Source of the DNA: Desulfobacterales bacterium | GTDB lineage: Bacteria; Desulfobacterota; Desulfobacteria; Desulfobacterales; C00003060 | Length of the DNA: 5,843 nucleotides | Assembly (NCBI GenBank): GCA_030613145.1 | Contig: JAUWMM010000140.1 | Span: forward strand, 1-5,843 | Direction: 5' to 3' | Part shown: in pieces, positions 1 to 5,843 of the stretch | How the letters are laid out: each line of letters begins with the position of its first letter | How positions within the stretch are numbered: the stretch's first letter is position 1 | Made by a program: the position numbers and the translations under genes | Notes under the pieces: model-generated | Seen by the model: only the letters and a program-made list of their open reading frames with translations | Database searches by the model: none | Told to the model about the DNA's origin: nothing

Positions 1-680
1 TACAAAACGAGCGCAAACTCTTCACCCCCGTATCTGGCCGCAAAATCGCTGTCCCTGATCGAATCTTTGATGATACATCCAAGTGCTTTCAATACGACGT
101 CCCCTGTCTGGTGACCGTGAGTATCGTTAAACTTCTTAAAGTGGTCTATGTCCAACAAAACGCACGACAAAGACTCATGATACCGTCTGGCGCGTAAAAA
201 GTCCTTTGACAACTGCTCGTGGAAATATCGATGATTGAATAAATCCGTCAGTCCGTCTTTGTTGGCCAGCTCCTGGAGCTGCTGATTTTTCTCATGAACC
301 GTTTCATAGAGCTCTTTGAGTCGTAAGTGTATATTCACGCGGGCTACCAACTCGGCTTCGTCAAAAGGCTTGGTCACATAGTCCAAAGCCCCCATCTCCA
401 GACCCTTTACCTTGTCGGCGGGCTCAGACTTTGACGTAAGCATAATGACAGGTGTCTCCTTAGAGCTTTCCTCCTTCATTAATTTTTGACACACCTGGTA
501 TCCGTCCATACCGGGCATGATTAAATCCAATAGGATCAAGTCAGGCTGTTCAGACTTTGCTTTCTCCAGGCCGGTGACGCCATCCTCAGCCAAAATGATC
601 TCGTGTCCCACCCTGGTCAAAGTTTTCTTGGCTGTGTGGGCAACCAGACGACTATCGTCTATAAGAAGTATCTTGGCCAT
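1..680 (-). CDS. Response regulator diguanylate cyclase (REC-GGDEF), 3' end missing at the window edge
   Basis: Only the first 226 codons are present; the frame is open to base 1. Residues 1-120 are a CheY-like receiver with the acidic pair D8/D9, phospho-acceptor D52 (in LDLIMPGMDG), T82 and K104-P105. A short helical linker (about 120-138) leads into a GGDEF domain starting at DGLTDLFNHR (142-151). Its active site is complete as far as seen: metal-binding D177, guanine-contacting N185 and D194, and signature GGEEF at 218-222. R209-x-x-D212 lies five residues before GGEEF and matches the product-inhibition I-site. It should therefore make cyclic di-GMP from two GTP when the receiver is phosphorylated, with feedback control (known for PleD/WspR-type enzymes). 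The start is ATG at 680, with AGGAG (688-692) 7 bases upstream; cheB ends 22 bases upstream. The kinase that drives it is not in the window. Confidence 0.94.
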   Translation of the reverse strand, partial: MAKILLIDDSRLVAHTAKKTLTRVGHEIILAEDGVTGLEKAKSEQPDLILLDLIMPGMDGYQVCQKLMKEESSKETPVIMLTSKSEPADKVKGLEMGALDYVTKPFDEAELVARVNIHLRLKELYETVHEKNQQLQELANKDGLTDLFNHRYFHEQLSKDFLRARRYHESLSCVLLDIDHFKKFNDTHGHQTGDVVLKALGCIIKDSIRDSDFAARYGGEEFALVL

Positions 681-687
681 ATACCGA

Positions 688-692
688 CTCCT
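688..692 (-). promoter_or_regulatory. Ribosome binding site of the REC-GGDEF gene
   Basis: The minus strand reads AGGAG here, 7 bases before the ATG at 680. This is a near-consensus Shine-Dalgarno site in the 22-bp gap after cheB and it fixes the start. No hairpin followed by a T run is seen in this gap, so read-through from cheB is expected. Confidence 0.8.
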
Positions 693-702
693 ATCCTAAC
701 TG

Positions 703-1737
703 TCACATTGTAAGCGACGAAAGAACAACACTTGCTATATCATCCAGCTCAGCTACCACTTTAGCTGCACCACGTTCTATAGCCGCTCCTGGCATACCAA
801 ACATTGCCGAGGTGGTTTCATCCTGTGCAACGGTAAAAGACCCAGCCTGCTTCATTGCCAGCAAGCCATCGGCTCCGTCATCTCCCATCCCTGTCAGGAG
901 TATGCCTATGCCGTCGGAGGCAGCAGTCTTTGCAACCGAATGGAACATGACATCAACTGAAGGCCGCTGGTGTTTGACCAGCCGGCCGTCTTTCAACTGC
1001 ACATAATATCCCATAGGGTCCTTGGCTACCTGCAAGTGTCGCCCACCAGGCGCCACCATCACATTTCCTATGTCAATGCGATCACCGTCCTCGGCCTCCT
1101 TAATGTTCATTGGAAACAATCCGTTCAACCTCTGGGCAAAGGGATTTGTAAAGCGAACCGGCATGTGCTGGACAATGACAATTCCATTTACATTAGAAGG
1201 CATGCACTCCAGCAAAGTTTGTATGGCCTGGGTTCCGCCAGTTGAGGCCCCGATGACGATGATCTTGTTCGATGCCCTATTTTTCCCTATCGATACTGGT
1301 CTTCTTGCTTTGCCAAGTAGTCCAGAGGGTCTGATATTGGCCCGTGTTGCCGCTCTTATTTTGGTGGTAATCTCATGTTTCAATTTCCGAAAACCGGTCC
1401 TGACATCCCCTGTAGGTTTGGCAACAAAATCAACGGCCCCGGCATTCAGGGCCTCGAAGGTGCGTATGCTGTTTTCGCGGGTATAGGAACTGATCATGAC
1501 CACAGGGACGGGACGGAAGCTCATAAGTCGTTTAAGAAAGGTGATTCCATCCATTCGAGGCATCTCAATGTCCAGAGTGATCACATCAGGTCTTTTTTTC
1601 ACGATCAAATCCTTTGCCTCAAATGGATCTGAAGCGGTTCCCAATACCTCAATATCAGGTTCATCCGACAAGAGACTCGTCAGCACCGATTGCACTGTGG
1701 GTGAATCGTCAACAATAAGCACGCGGATAGGTTTCAT
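703..1737 (-). CDS. cheB: Chemotaxis response regulator protein-glutamate methylesterase/deamidase CheB
   Basis: Full-length CheB of 344 residues, close to the usual 350. Residues 1-125 form a receiver with D10/D11, phospho-acceptor D56 (TLDIEMPRMDG), S83/S84 and K107-P108. A basic linker (about 126-156) joins it to the C-terminal methylesterase domain (157-344). The catalytic triad is readable as S165 in GASTGGTQA, H191 in VQHMP and D287 in TGMGDDGADG, each one residue later than S164/H190/D286 of the enteric enzyme. It removes methyl groups from, and can deamidate, receptor glutamyl/glutaminyl sites in the cytoplasm; phosphorylation of D56 by CheA relieves inhibition by the receiver (known for the family). 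The ATG at 1737 is 3 bases past the cheD stop, and only a weak AAGG lies upstream, which suggests translational coupling to cheD. The likely substrate is the receptor encoded upstream. Confidence 0.97.
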   Translation of the reverse strand: MKPIRVLIVDDSPTVQSVLTSLLSDEPDIEVLGTASDPFEAKDLIVKKRPDVITLDIEMPRMDGITFLKRLMSFRPVPVVMISSYTRENSIRTFEALNAGAVDFVAKPTGDVRTGFRKLKHEITTKIRAATRANIRPSGLLGKARRPVSIGKNRASNKIIVIGASTGGTQAIQTLLECMPSNVNGIVIVQHMPVRFTNPFAQRLNGLFPMNIKEAEDGDRIDIGNVMVAPGGRHLQVAKDPMGYYVQLKDGRLVKHQRPSVDVMFHSVAKTAASDGIGILLTGMGDDGADGLLAMKQAGSFTVAQDETTSAMFGMPGAAIERGAAKVVAELDDIASVVLSSLTM

Positions 1738-1740
1738 GTA

Positions 1741-2400
1741 TTAAAACAGCCTTAGTGGTGATTTGATATATGGTTCTTGGAAAATGGTTTTCTTGTAAGC
1801 CTCTTCGGATTTAATGAATGACCGCTCTTTCCTAATATCAAATCGTTTCAAGAGGACTCGATCACTATCACTAAAAAACAAGATCTTTCTTCCGCCGTTC
1901 CCTCCAAGGTCTTGTTTCACTGCAGGGATACCTTCCAGCTCTAAATATTTTTTTGCAAAACGAATATTGGACTTTGTCACATCTCCGTCACTGCTTCTAA
2001 ATTTTAATACATTGCCCCCCCCAAATAACTTAGCCTCAAGTCCCCCTCTCCGGGCTCCCAACTTAATGAGTTCGCCAATCAACAGCTCCATGGCAAACAT
2101 GCCGTATCGACCAAGATCAGATGTCAGCAAATCATCGGGACGTACCATTCCCGGAAGTAAAAAATGGTTCATCCCGGCTACTTTTTTTTCCCTGTCATAG
2201 ATGCAAGTGGCGATACAAGAGCCCACAACGGTGTAAAGCACCTGAGCCTTTTGAGTGGCAAAATATTCACCCGGCATGAGCATAATGACTGTCTTCTTCA
2301 ACCTGTTGCTGTAGAATTGATACAAAGCCCCTATCCTTTCCCTACCGGGATGAAGCGCTGAAGTACTGTGGTAATTTGCAGTGTGGACAAAGTCCCGCAT
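1741..2400 (-). CDS. cheD: Chemoreceptor glutamine deamidase CheD
   Basis: 219 residues, matching the longer proteobacterial CheD type. The core begins at LMPGEYF (41-47). The catalytic cysteine is C62 in VVGSCIATCIYD and the partner histidine is H79 in GMNHFLLPG; their 17-residue spacing equals that of C27/H44 in Thermotoga CheD. Also seen are LFGGGNVL (125-132) and DLGGNGGRKILFF (164-176), both typical of the family, and a C-terminal extension ending in LRLF. CheD converts selected receptor Gln side chains to Glu, creating methylation sites. The start is uncertain: the ATG at 2400 follows directly after an in-frame TGA, with GAGGA touching it and no spacer. A TTG at 2325 (codon 26) has AAAGGA at better spacing, and ATG codons 40 and 42 are the last ones before the core. 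I keep 2400 because long forms of the family carry a similar YyD-rf-like stretch before PGEYF. The stop lies 3 bases before cheB. Confidence 0.93.
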   Translation of the reverse strand: MRDFVHTANYHSTSALHPGRERIGALYQFYSNRLKKTVIMLMPGEYFATQKAQVLYTVVGSCIATCIYDREKKVAGMNHFLLPGMVRPDDLLTSDLGRYGMFAMELLIGELIKLGARRGGLEAKLFGGGNVLKFRSSDGDVTKSNIRFAKKYLELEGIPAVKQDLGGNGGRKILFFSDSDRVLLKRFDIRKERSFIKSEEAYKKTIFQEPYIKSPLRLF

Positions 2401-2451
2401 TCCTCAAAATCTGTTTCGTTCAGACAGGGGGCCATAAGAGGACAGCGCATA

Positions 2452-2904
2452 TCAGGTAGCATCCAGGATCTCGAGTTCTTTGGAACTCAGGAGTCGATCT
2501 ACATCCAACAGGACGATAAGTTCATGTTCTTTTTTCCCAATGCCTTTGATATATTTGGTTTGTACATTGGGAGGAAGATTGGAAGGGGCTTGAACTTCAT
2601 CAGGTGAGAGTTCCACCACGTCCGAAATCTCGTCCACGATAACCCCCATAGCTCTTCCCGATATCTCCATCACAATGATTATGTGAAAAGGGGTGTAAGT
2701 AGTTTCCGAAAGATTGAACTTTTCTCTCAGATCAAATACCGGCAGAACAACCCCTCTCAGATTAATAATCCCCTTGATAAACCCTACCATATTGGGAAGA
2801 GGCGTGATCTTTCGATAGCTGACGACCTCTTTTATCTTGGGGACTTCAATGCCATATATTTGTTCATTTAGTGAAAAGACTACATATTGCTGAATTTCGG
2901 ACAT
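2452..2904 (-). CDS. cheW: Chemotaxis coupling protein CheW
   Basis: A single-domain CheW of 150 residues, normal length, spanning the whole protein. Recognisable blocks are the N-terminal strand QQYVVFSLNEQIYGIEV, the TPLPNMVGFIKGIINLRG segment (34-51, with R50 aligning to the conserved Arg of enteric CheW), VLPVFDLREKF, GVIVDEISDVVEL and the closing LIVLLDVDRLL. It has no catalytic residues; in the family it bridges receptor tips to the CheA kinase in cytoplasmic arrays. The ATG at 2904 shares one base with the receptor stop codon (TAATG), and GAGGAA (2910-2915) lies upstream inside the receptor's last codons. The two genes are therefore translationally coupled, which argues that this CheW serves this receptor. 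Confidence 0.97.
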   Translation of the reverse strand: MSEIQQYVVFSLNEQIYGIEVPKIKEVVSYRKITPLPNMVGFIKGIINLRGVVLPVFDLREKFNLSETTYTPFHIIIVMEISGRAMGVIVDEISDVVELSPDEVQAPSNLPPNVQTKYIKGIGKKEHELIVLLDVDRLLSSKELEILDAT

Positions 2905-2915
2905 TAGAATTCCTC
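2904..2915 (-). promoter_or_regulatory. cheW ribosome binding site and TAATG stop/start overlap
   Basis: GAGGAA at 2910-2915 is a good Shine-Dalgarno site whose GAGG core ends 7 bases before the cheW ATG. The same six bases encode the two glutamates of the receptor's C-terminal GFEEF. The receptor TAA and the cheW ATG overlap by one base. This arrangement normally couples translation of the downstream gene to the upstream one. Confidence 0.85.
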
Positions 2916-5216
2916 GAATCCCCCATCCAACTCTTTTTCCAACAAGTCTTCCGGTTTTTCTTCAATGGGGTGCTGAGTAGCCAACTCCTCACGTAATGAC
3001 CTCGTAGCAGGGGGTTGGGTACCACGCCTATCATTCTTTTGAACTTGTATGCTCTTATCGAAACTGAACTCTTCAACCTCAATATCATCTTGATCGCCCA
3101 ATGTAAATTTATCCGTTATATCTTGTAGCAAACCCGCTTTTGCGTTAAGCTGTTCGGTGGCACCTGCCAGCCCATCCACTAATGATGCATTATGTGAGAT
3201 CACATCACTCAACTCGTTAACTCCCTGGCCAATTTGCTCAATTCCTCTTGAACTTTCCTGGGTGGCTAAGGAGACCTCACTGAGAGCATCGGAGACCTGT
3301 TTAATGGTTTCGACAATCTTCTTAAATCCGTTCTCAAGCTGGCCGACCCATTCCTTACCCGTATTAACCTGATCCATGATATCGCGGACAAGGCTTTGAA
3401 TATCCTTGGCCGCCTCTGAGCTTCTCTTTGCAAGACTGCGTATTTCGTTGGCAACAACATTAAAACCCCGCCCCTGTTCTCCGGCCCTTGCCGCCTCCAC
3501 GGCGGCATTGATCGAAAGAAGGTTGGTCTGAAAGGTTATTTCATTGATCAAATCCATCATCTCAACTATCTTGCGGCTCCCTTCCGACATGTCGTTCATG
3601 GCCTGAGCCGTCCTTTCGACTGTTTGTCCACCCTCTACAGCTACAGCCACAGCCTCTTTTGATAGATTGTCGGCCCGCTGGGTATTAGTAGCGTTTTGGT
3701 TAATATTGGATACCAGTTCTTCAACAGTTGCGCTCGTCTCTTCCACAGTGGCTGCTTGCTGCTGGGTACGCTGTGAAAGTTCCTGGTTTCCCTCAGAGAT
3801 ATGCCGGACTCCCATGATCACTGTTCGGGCGGATTTTTTAGTCTGTCCAATAAGTTCTTTCATGTGATCTAACGTTTCATTGGTTCTCAGGACCAGTTGG
3901 TCCATTGAGTCATTTTCACCACTCATTTCGGCCCTTACTGTTAAGTCTCCCCCGGCAACCCTTTTCAAGATGTCTGAAAGGCTTTGCACCCGATGCTGTA
4001 AGTTCTTCTTTGCTTCTTCTTCCCTGTGGTAAGAATCTCGCAACCCGGATTCTGCTTCAACTTCTTTAGAAATATCGCGTAGCATTTCAAACCCGCCCAA
4101 AATCTTGCCCGCAGAATCCCTCAGAGCAGCGCCACTCGCCATAGCGGGAATTTCTTTCCCCGCAGCGTTTTTTGTAGTGACCCTGAAACCCTCAGTGGCT
4201 ACACCGGTTTCCATGGCCTTTTTTATGGGGCACCCCGTATTGCACATATCACTCTTGAATACTTGTATGCAGGTATTTTTTCCCAGAACATCTCCAGGGC
4301 GAACACCCGCAAATTTGGCAGCGGCATCATTCATAAAGGTCAGCTTCATATCGGAATCGACCATAAAAAAAGGTTCTGTAATGCCCAGTTTTAGGCTGTT
4401 GGCATATTCGATACGATCATGGATGTTTTTAATCATCTGATTAAAATTCCGAGTTAATATTCCAATGGAGTCCTGAGAATCATCATGAACCTCTACTGTG
4501 ATATCTCCGGCTGAGACTAAACCCGTCTTTGCCGCCAAGCTTTTAATGCGTCTAGTTACCAGTCGATTAAATAGAAAGTTGATAACTAATATGATCCCAA
4601 TGATCTCGATAATAGAAAACCCAATTAAGCGATTTCTGGCTGAGGCCAGAGACGAGTACACCTCTTTTACGGGGTGTTTGACAACCATGGTGCCCAGCAC
4701 TTTTTGACTTGCTCCATGGCAGTGATGACAAGAACTTTCATTTAAAAGTGGCATTATTGTGACCAAGAAAGGATCCCCGTCTCTGATTTCCGTAATGGAT
4801 TTTTGGGGCGACAATCCAGTCCTTAATGCAGCAGTAAGCGCTTCTCTGGTCTCTTTTCCCAACAGATAGTCCTGGATGTCGGTATGAATGCGGTCTTTTT
4901 CTGAGGCGTATTGAACAATCTGGTGGAAGTCTGATATGTAGACCTCAGTGCCTTCCATATGGTTTTTGATGTCCATTAATTGCTTCTCAACTGTAATGCT
5001 GTCTCCAACTGACATGGGATATTTGATTGCACTGTACGTGTTCTTAAGTAGGCTTTGGCTCGATTCCGCTACCTGGTTCAAGGCGCTTTGAGTATGAAAA
5101 GAAACCGTTTGATAAAGAAATACCCCGGTGAATCCACCGACCACCAAGATCGTTGCCATAAGAATCTTGACGCGAAGCCCGGTTCTTCTTAGCAGTTGAT
5201 GTGTCCAGTTTGTCAT
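2904..5216 (-). CDS. Methyl-accepting chemotaxis protein with periplasmic c-type heme motif, HAMP, Cys-rich PAS and HAMP
   Basis: 770 residues from ATG 5216. Order: TM1 (about 16-36); a periplasmic sensor of about 160 residues carrying CHHCH (C163, C166, H167) near its membrane-proximal end; TM2 (about 198-217); HAMP (218-270); PAS (about 274-386) with C316, C325 and C329; a second HAMP-like segment with AGGDLTVRAE (406-458); and a methyl-accepting signalling domain whose tip holds FQTNLLSINAAVEAARAGEQGRGF (about 562-585). Methylation-helix motifs TQQQAATVEETSATVEEL and NASLVDGLAGATEQL flank the tip, and a charged tail of about 60 residues ends in GFEEF. Heme-bearing receptors of this kind are known (DcrA of Desulfovibrio, Geobacter GSU0582/GSU0935) and respond to redox state or small ligands. 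A longer frame reaches an ATG at 5243, but only 5216 has an ideal ribosome binding site. The gene lies downstream of the cytochrome and overlaps cheW. The exact signal is unknown. Confidence 0.96.
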   Translation of the reverse strand: MTNWTHQLLRRTGLRVKILMATILVVGGFTGVFLYQTVSFHTQSALNQVAESSQSLLKNTYSAIKYPMSVGDSITVEKQLMDIKNHMEGTEVYISDFHQIVQYASEKDRIHTDIQDYLLGKETREALTAALRTGLSPQKSITEIRDGDPFLVTIMPLLNESSCHHCHGASQKVLGTMVVKHPVKEVYSSLASARNRLIGFSIIEIIGIILVINFLFNRLVTRRIKSLAAKTGLVSAGDITVEVHDDSQDSIGILTRNFNQMIKNIHDRIEYANSLKLGITEPFFMVDSDMKLTFMNDAAAKFAGVRPGDVLGKNTCIQVFKSDMCNTGCPIKKAMETGVATEGFRVTTKNAAGKEIPAMASGAALRDSAGKILGGFEMLRDISKEVEAESGLRDSYHREEEAKKNLQHRVQSLSDILKRVAGGDLTVRAEMSGENDSMDQLVLRTNETLDHMKELIGQTKKSARTVIMGVRHISEGNQELSQRTQQQAATVEETSATVEELVSNINQNATNTQRADNLSKEAVAVAVEGGQTVERTAQAMNDMSEGSRKIVEMMDLINEITFQTNLLSINAAVEAARAGEQGRGFNVVANEIRSLAKRSSEAAKDIQSLVRDIMDQVNTGKEWVGQLENGFKKIVETIKQVSDALSEVSLATQESSRGIEQIGQGVNELSDVISHNASLVDGLAGATEQLNAKAGLLQDITDKFTLGDQDDIEVEEFSFDKSIQVQKNDRRGTQPPATRSLREELATQHPIEEKPEDLLEKELDGGFEEF

Positions 5217-5222
5217 GACCTT

Positions 5223-5228
5223 ACCTCC
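5223..5228 (-). promoter_or_regulatory. Ribosome binding site that decides the chemoreceptor start
   Basis: GGAGGT on the minus strand ends 6 bases before the ATG at 5216, a near-perfect Shine-Dalgarno site and spacing. The upstream in-frame ATG at 5243 is preceded only by an A-rich stretch with no comparable site. The nine residues added by that start (MNSTCGGKV) would be partly a translation of this ribosome binding site. Confidence 0.85.
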
Positions 5229-5237
5229 ACAAGTTGA

Positions 5238-5288
5238 GTTCATTACGTTTATTGACTCTTTTTAGTTAACACGACAAACATAATGAAC
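5238..5288. repeat. 8-bp inverted repeat between the cytochrome and receptor genes
   Basis: GTTCATTA (5238-5245) and TAATGAAC (5281-5288) are exact inverted copies separated by 35 AT-rich bases, which also hold the palindrome GTTAAC (5265-5270). They sit in the 87-bp gap just upstream of the receptor ribosome binding site. This could be a paired operator half-site or a long-loop RNA stem. No clear -35/-10 pair and no T-run terminator were seen in the gap. The repeat could be chance. Confidence 0.3.
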
Positions 5289-5303
5289 GAAATATACACA
5301 GTA

Positions 5304-5783
5304 CTAATGGGCTCCCCCGTGGATCAGTGGCTTGTAATCAAATGCCTTAACTCGTTCTGAGCTGTGGCAGGCATCGCAGTCCTTGGCCGTCAGGCTCCCC
5401 TTTATGTCTTTTGGTTCCACGGTTTCAACATGAAGGCTCCCTGGACCGTGGCAGACCTCGCAACCTGCGTTCATGAGGTGGGGCGTCTCATGTTCGGAAC
5501 GGAACCCACCCGGTTTTCCATATCCAGTGGTGTGACACTCGAAACACTTGCAAAACTCTGTCTCAGTGAGGCCCTTTTTCATTTCCCTGATACTCTTGTA
5601 AGAGTAAGCCTTCTTGGCATAGGCCTTAAAGCTTTTATATTCGGTTTCATGGCAATCTTGACAGGCATCAGAACCCACATAGGTTGGTTTGTGATTCTGC
5701 GCCCAAACAGTGGCACATAAAAAAAAGAAAACCATCAGGCAAACCAAGCCATTAACCCTGTTCAACCTTTTCTTCATTTTCAT
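5304..5783 (-). CDS. Periplasmic tetraheme c-type cytochrome, cytochrome c554-like
   Basis: 159 residues. A signal peptide is clear: basic MKMKKRLNRVN, a hydrophobic core (about 12-26), and likely cleavage after VWA at 28. The mature part has four CxxCH heme attachment motifs: C41-C44-H45, C80-C83-H84, C108-C111-H112 and C136-C139-H140. Non-motif histidines H31, H98, H102, H118, H155 and H159 could supply distal ligands. The motif style (DACQDCHETEY, CFECHTTGYGKPGGF, GCEVCHGPGSLH) resembles the cytochrome c554-type multiheme family, though the protein is shorter than c554 itself. An extra C78 two residues before motif 2 also makes a CX4CH reading possible. It should carry electrons in the periplasm; partners are not known from sequence. 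The ATG at 5783 has AAGGAGA with 9 bases between GGAG and the start. The receptor gene starts 87 bases past its stop, so a redox link with the heme receptor is plausible but inferred. Confidence 0.9.
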   Translation of the reverse strand: MKMKKRLNRVNGLVCLMVFFFLCATVWAQNHKPTYVGSDACQDCHETEYKSFKAYAKKAYSYKSIREMKKGLTETEFCKCFECHTTGYGKPGGFRSEHETPHLMNAGCEVCHGPGSLHVETVEPKDIKGSLTAKDCDACHSSERVKAFDYKPLIHGGAH

Positions 5784-5791
5784 GGGTTGCG

Positions 5792-5805
5792 TCTCCTTTA
5801 AAGGA
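5792..5805 (-). promoter_or_regulatory. Cytochrome ribosome binding site embedded in a 12-bp palindrome
   Basis: AAGGAGA (5792-5798 on the minus strand) is the Shine-Dalgarno site for the ATG at 5783. It overlaps the perfect palindrome TCCTTTAAAGGA (5794-5805). Just upstream, AGGAA-ATTT and AAATTCCT (about 5801-5824) can pair with one bulged base. The site itself is well supported; a regulatory role for the palindrome is only a possibility, since a 12-bp palindrome is expected about once by chance in a window this size. The operon promoter is probably beyond the right edge. Confidence 0.55.
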
Positions 5806-5843
5806 ATTTCTGAAAAAAATTTCCTCCACCCCCAAAAGATCCA

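Noticed and set aside
812..1744. Several plus-strand open frames opposite cheB (64-154 residues)
   Set aside because: They are antisense to a complete, motif-verified cheB, overlap each other and show no recognisable protein pattern.
2332..2441. A roughly 36-codon minus-strand frame between cheW and cheD, starting at an ATG at 2441
   Set aside because: It has no ribosome binding site and no recognisable content, and runs out of frame into cheD.
2401..2451. Possible cheR remnant between cheW and cheD
   Set aside because: At 51 bases the gap is too short, and no frame reads like a CheR end.
1814..2607. Plus-strand open frames opposite cheD and the cheW end, including one of 128 residues
   Set aside because: Antisense to confident genes; the predicted proteins are low-complexity reverse translations without domains.
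2864..3508. Minus-strand frames of 74 and 80 residues inside the receptor gene
   Set aside because: They lie out of frame within the receptor signalling domain and tail, which translate to well-conserved motifs in the main frame.
5364..5720. Plus-strand frame of 118 residues opposite the cytochrome
   Set aside because: The minus strand here has a signal peptide and four CxxCH motifs in phase, so the plus-strand frame is a shadow.
5801..5824. Rho-independent terminator upstream of the cytochrome
   Set aside because: The stem is AT-rich with a bulge, and the T run lies within the hairpin rather than after it.

Overview
All six genes in this window lie on the minus strand and are closely spaced, so the window reads as one probable operon, right to left: tetraheme c-type cytochrome, heme-motif chemoreceptor, cheW, cheD, cheB, and a receiver-GGDEF diguanylate cyclase cut off by the left edge. 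No CheA kinase, CheR methyltransferase, RNA gene, mobile element, CRISPR array or convincing internal terminator is visible. No gap between genes exceeds about 90 bases.

The base composition looks moderate. The mix of a multiheme cytochrome, a chemoreceptor with a periplasmic CxxCH heme motif, a Cys-rich PAS domain and a long proteobacterial-type CheD suggests an anaerobic, respiratory Gram-negative bacterium. A deltaproteobacterium (Desulfobacterota, in the sulfate/metal reducer range) is the best guess. This is inferred from gene content and protein style, not from a phylogenetic marker.

Region by region (coordinates within the window): 5784-5843 is a leader with a Shine-Dalgarno (SD) site inside a 12-bp palindrome. 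5304-5783 is the exported tetraheme cytochrome. 5217-5303 is an 87-bp gap with an 8-bp inverted repeat. 2904-5216 is the chemoreceptor, whose best start is 27 bases inside the longest open frame. 2452-2904 is cheW, fused to the receptor stop by a TAATG overlap. 2401-2451 is a 51-bp gap. 1741-2400 is cheD. 703-1737 is cheB, 3 bases after cheD. 1-680 is the diguanylate cyclase, 22 bases after cheB.

Working model (inference): redox state or a small ligand in the periplasm is sensed through a covalently bound heme on the receptor, possibly exchanging electrons with the neighbouring cytochrome. A cytoplasmic three-cysteine PAS domain could add a second redox input. CheW couples the receptor to a CheA encoded elsewhere, and CheD and CheB (with an unseen CheR) adjust the receptor's methylation helices. 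The last gene makes cyclic di-GMP under receiver control, so the output may be surface attachment or biofilm switching, as in Wsp systems, rather than or besides flagellar steering.
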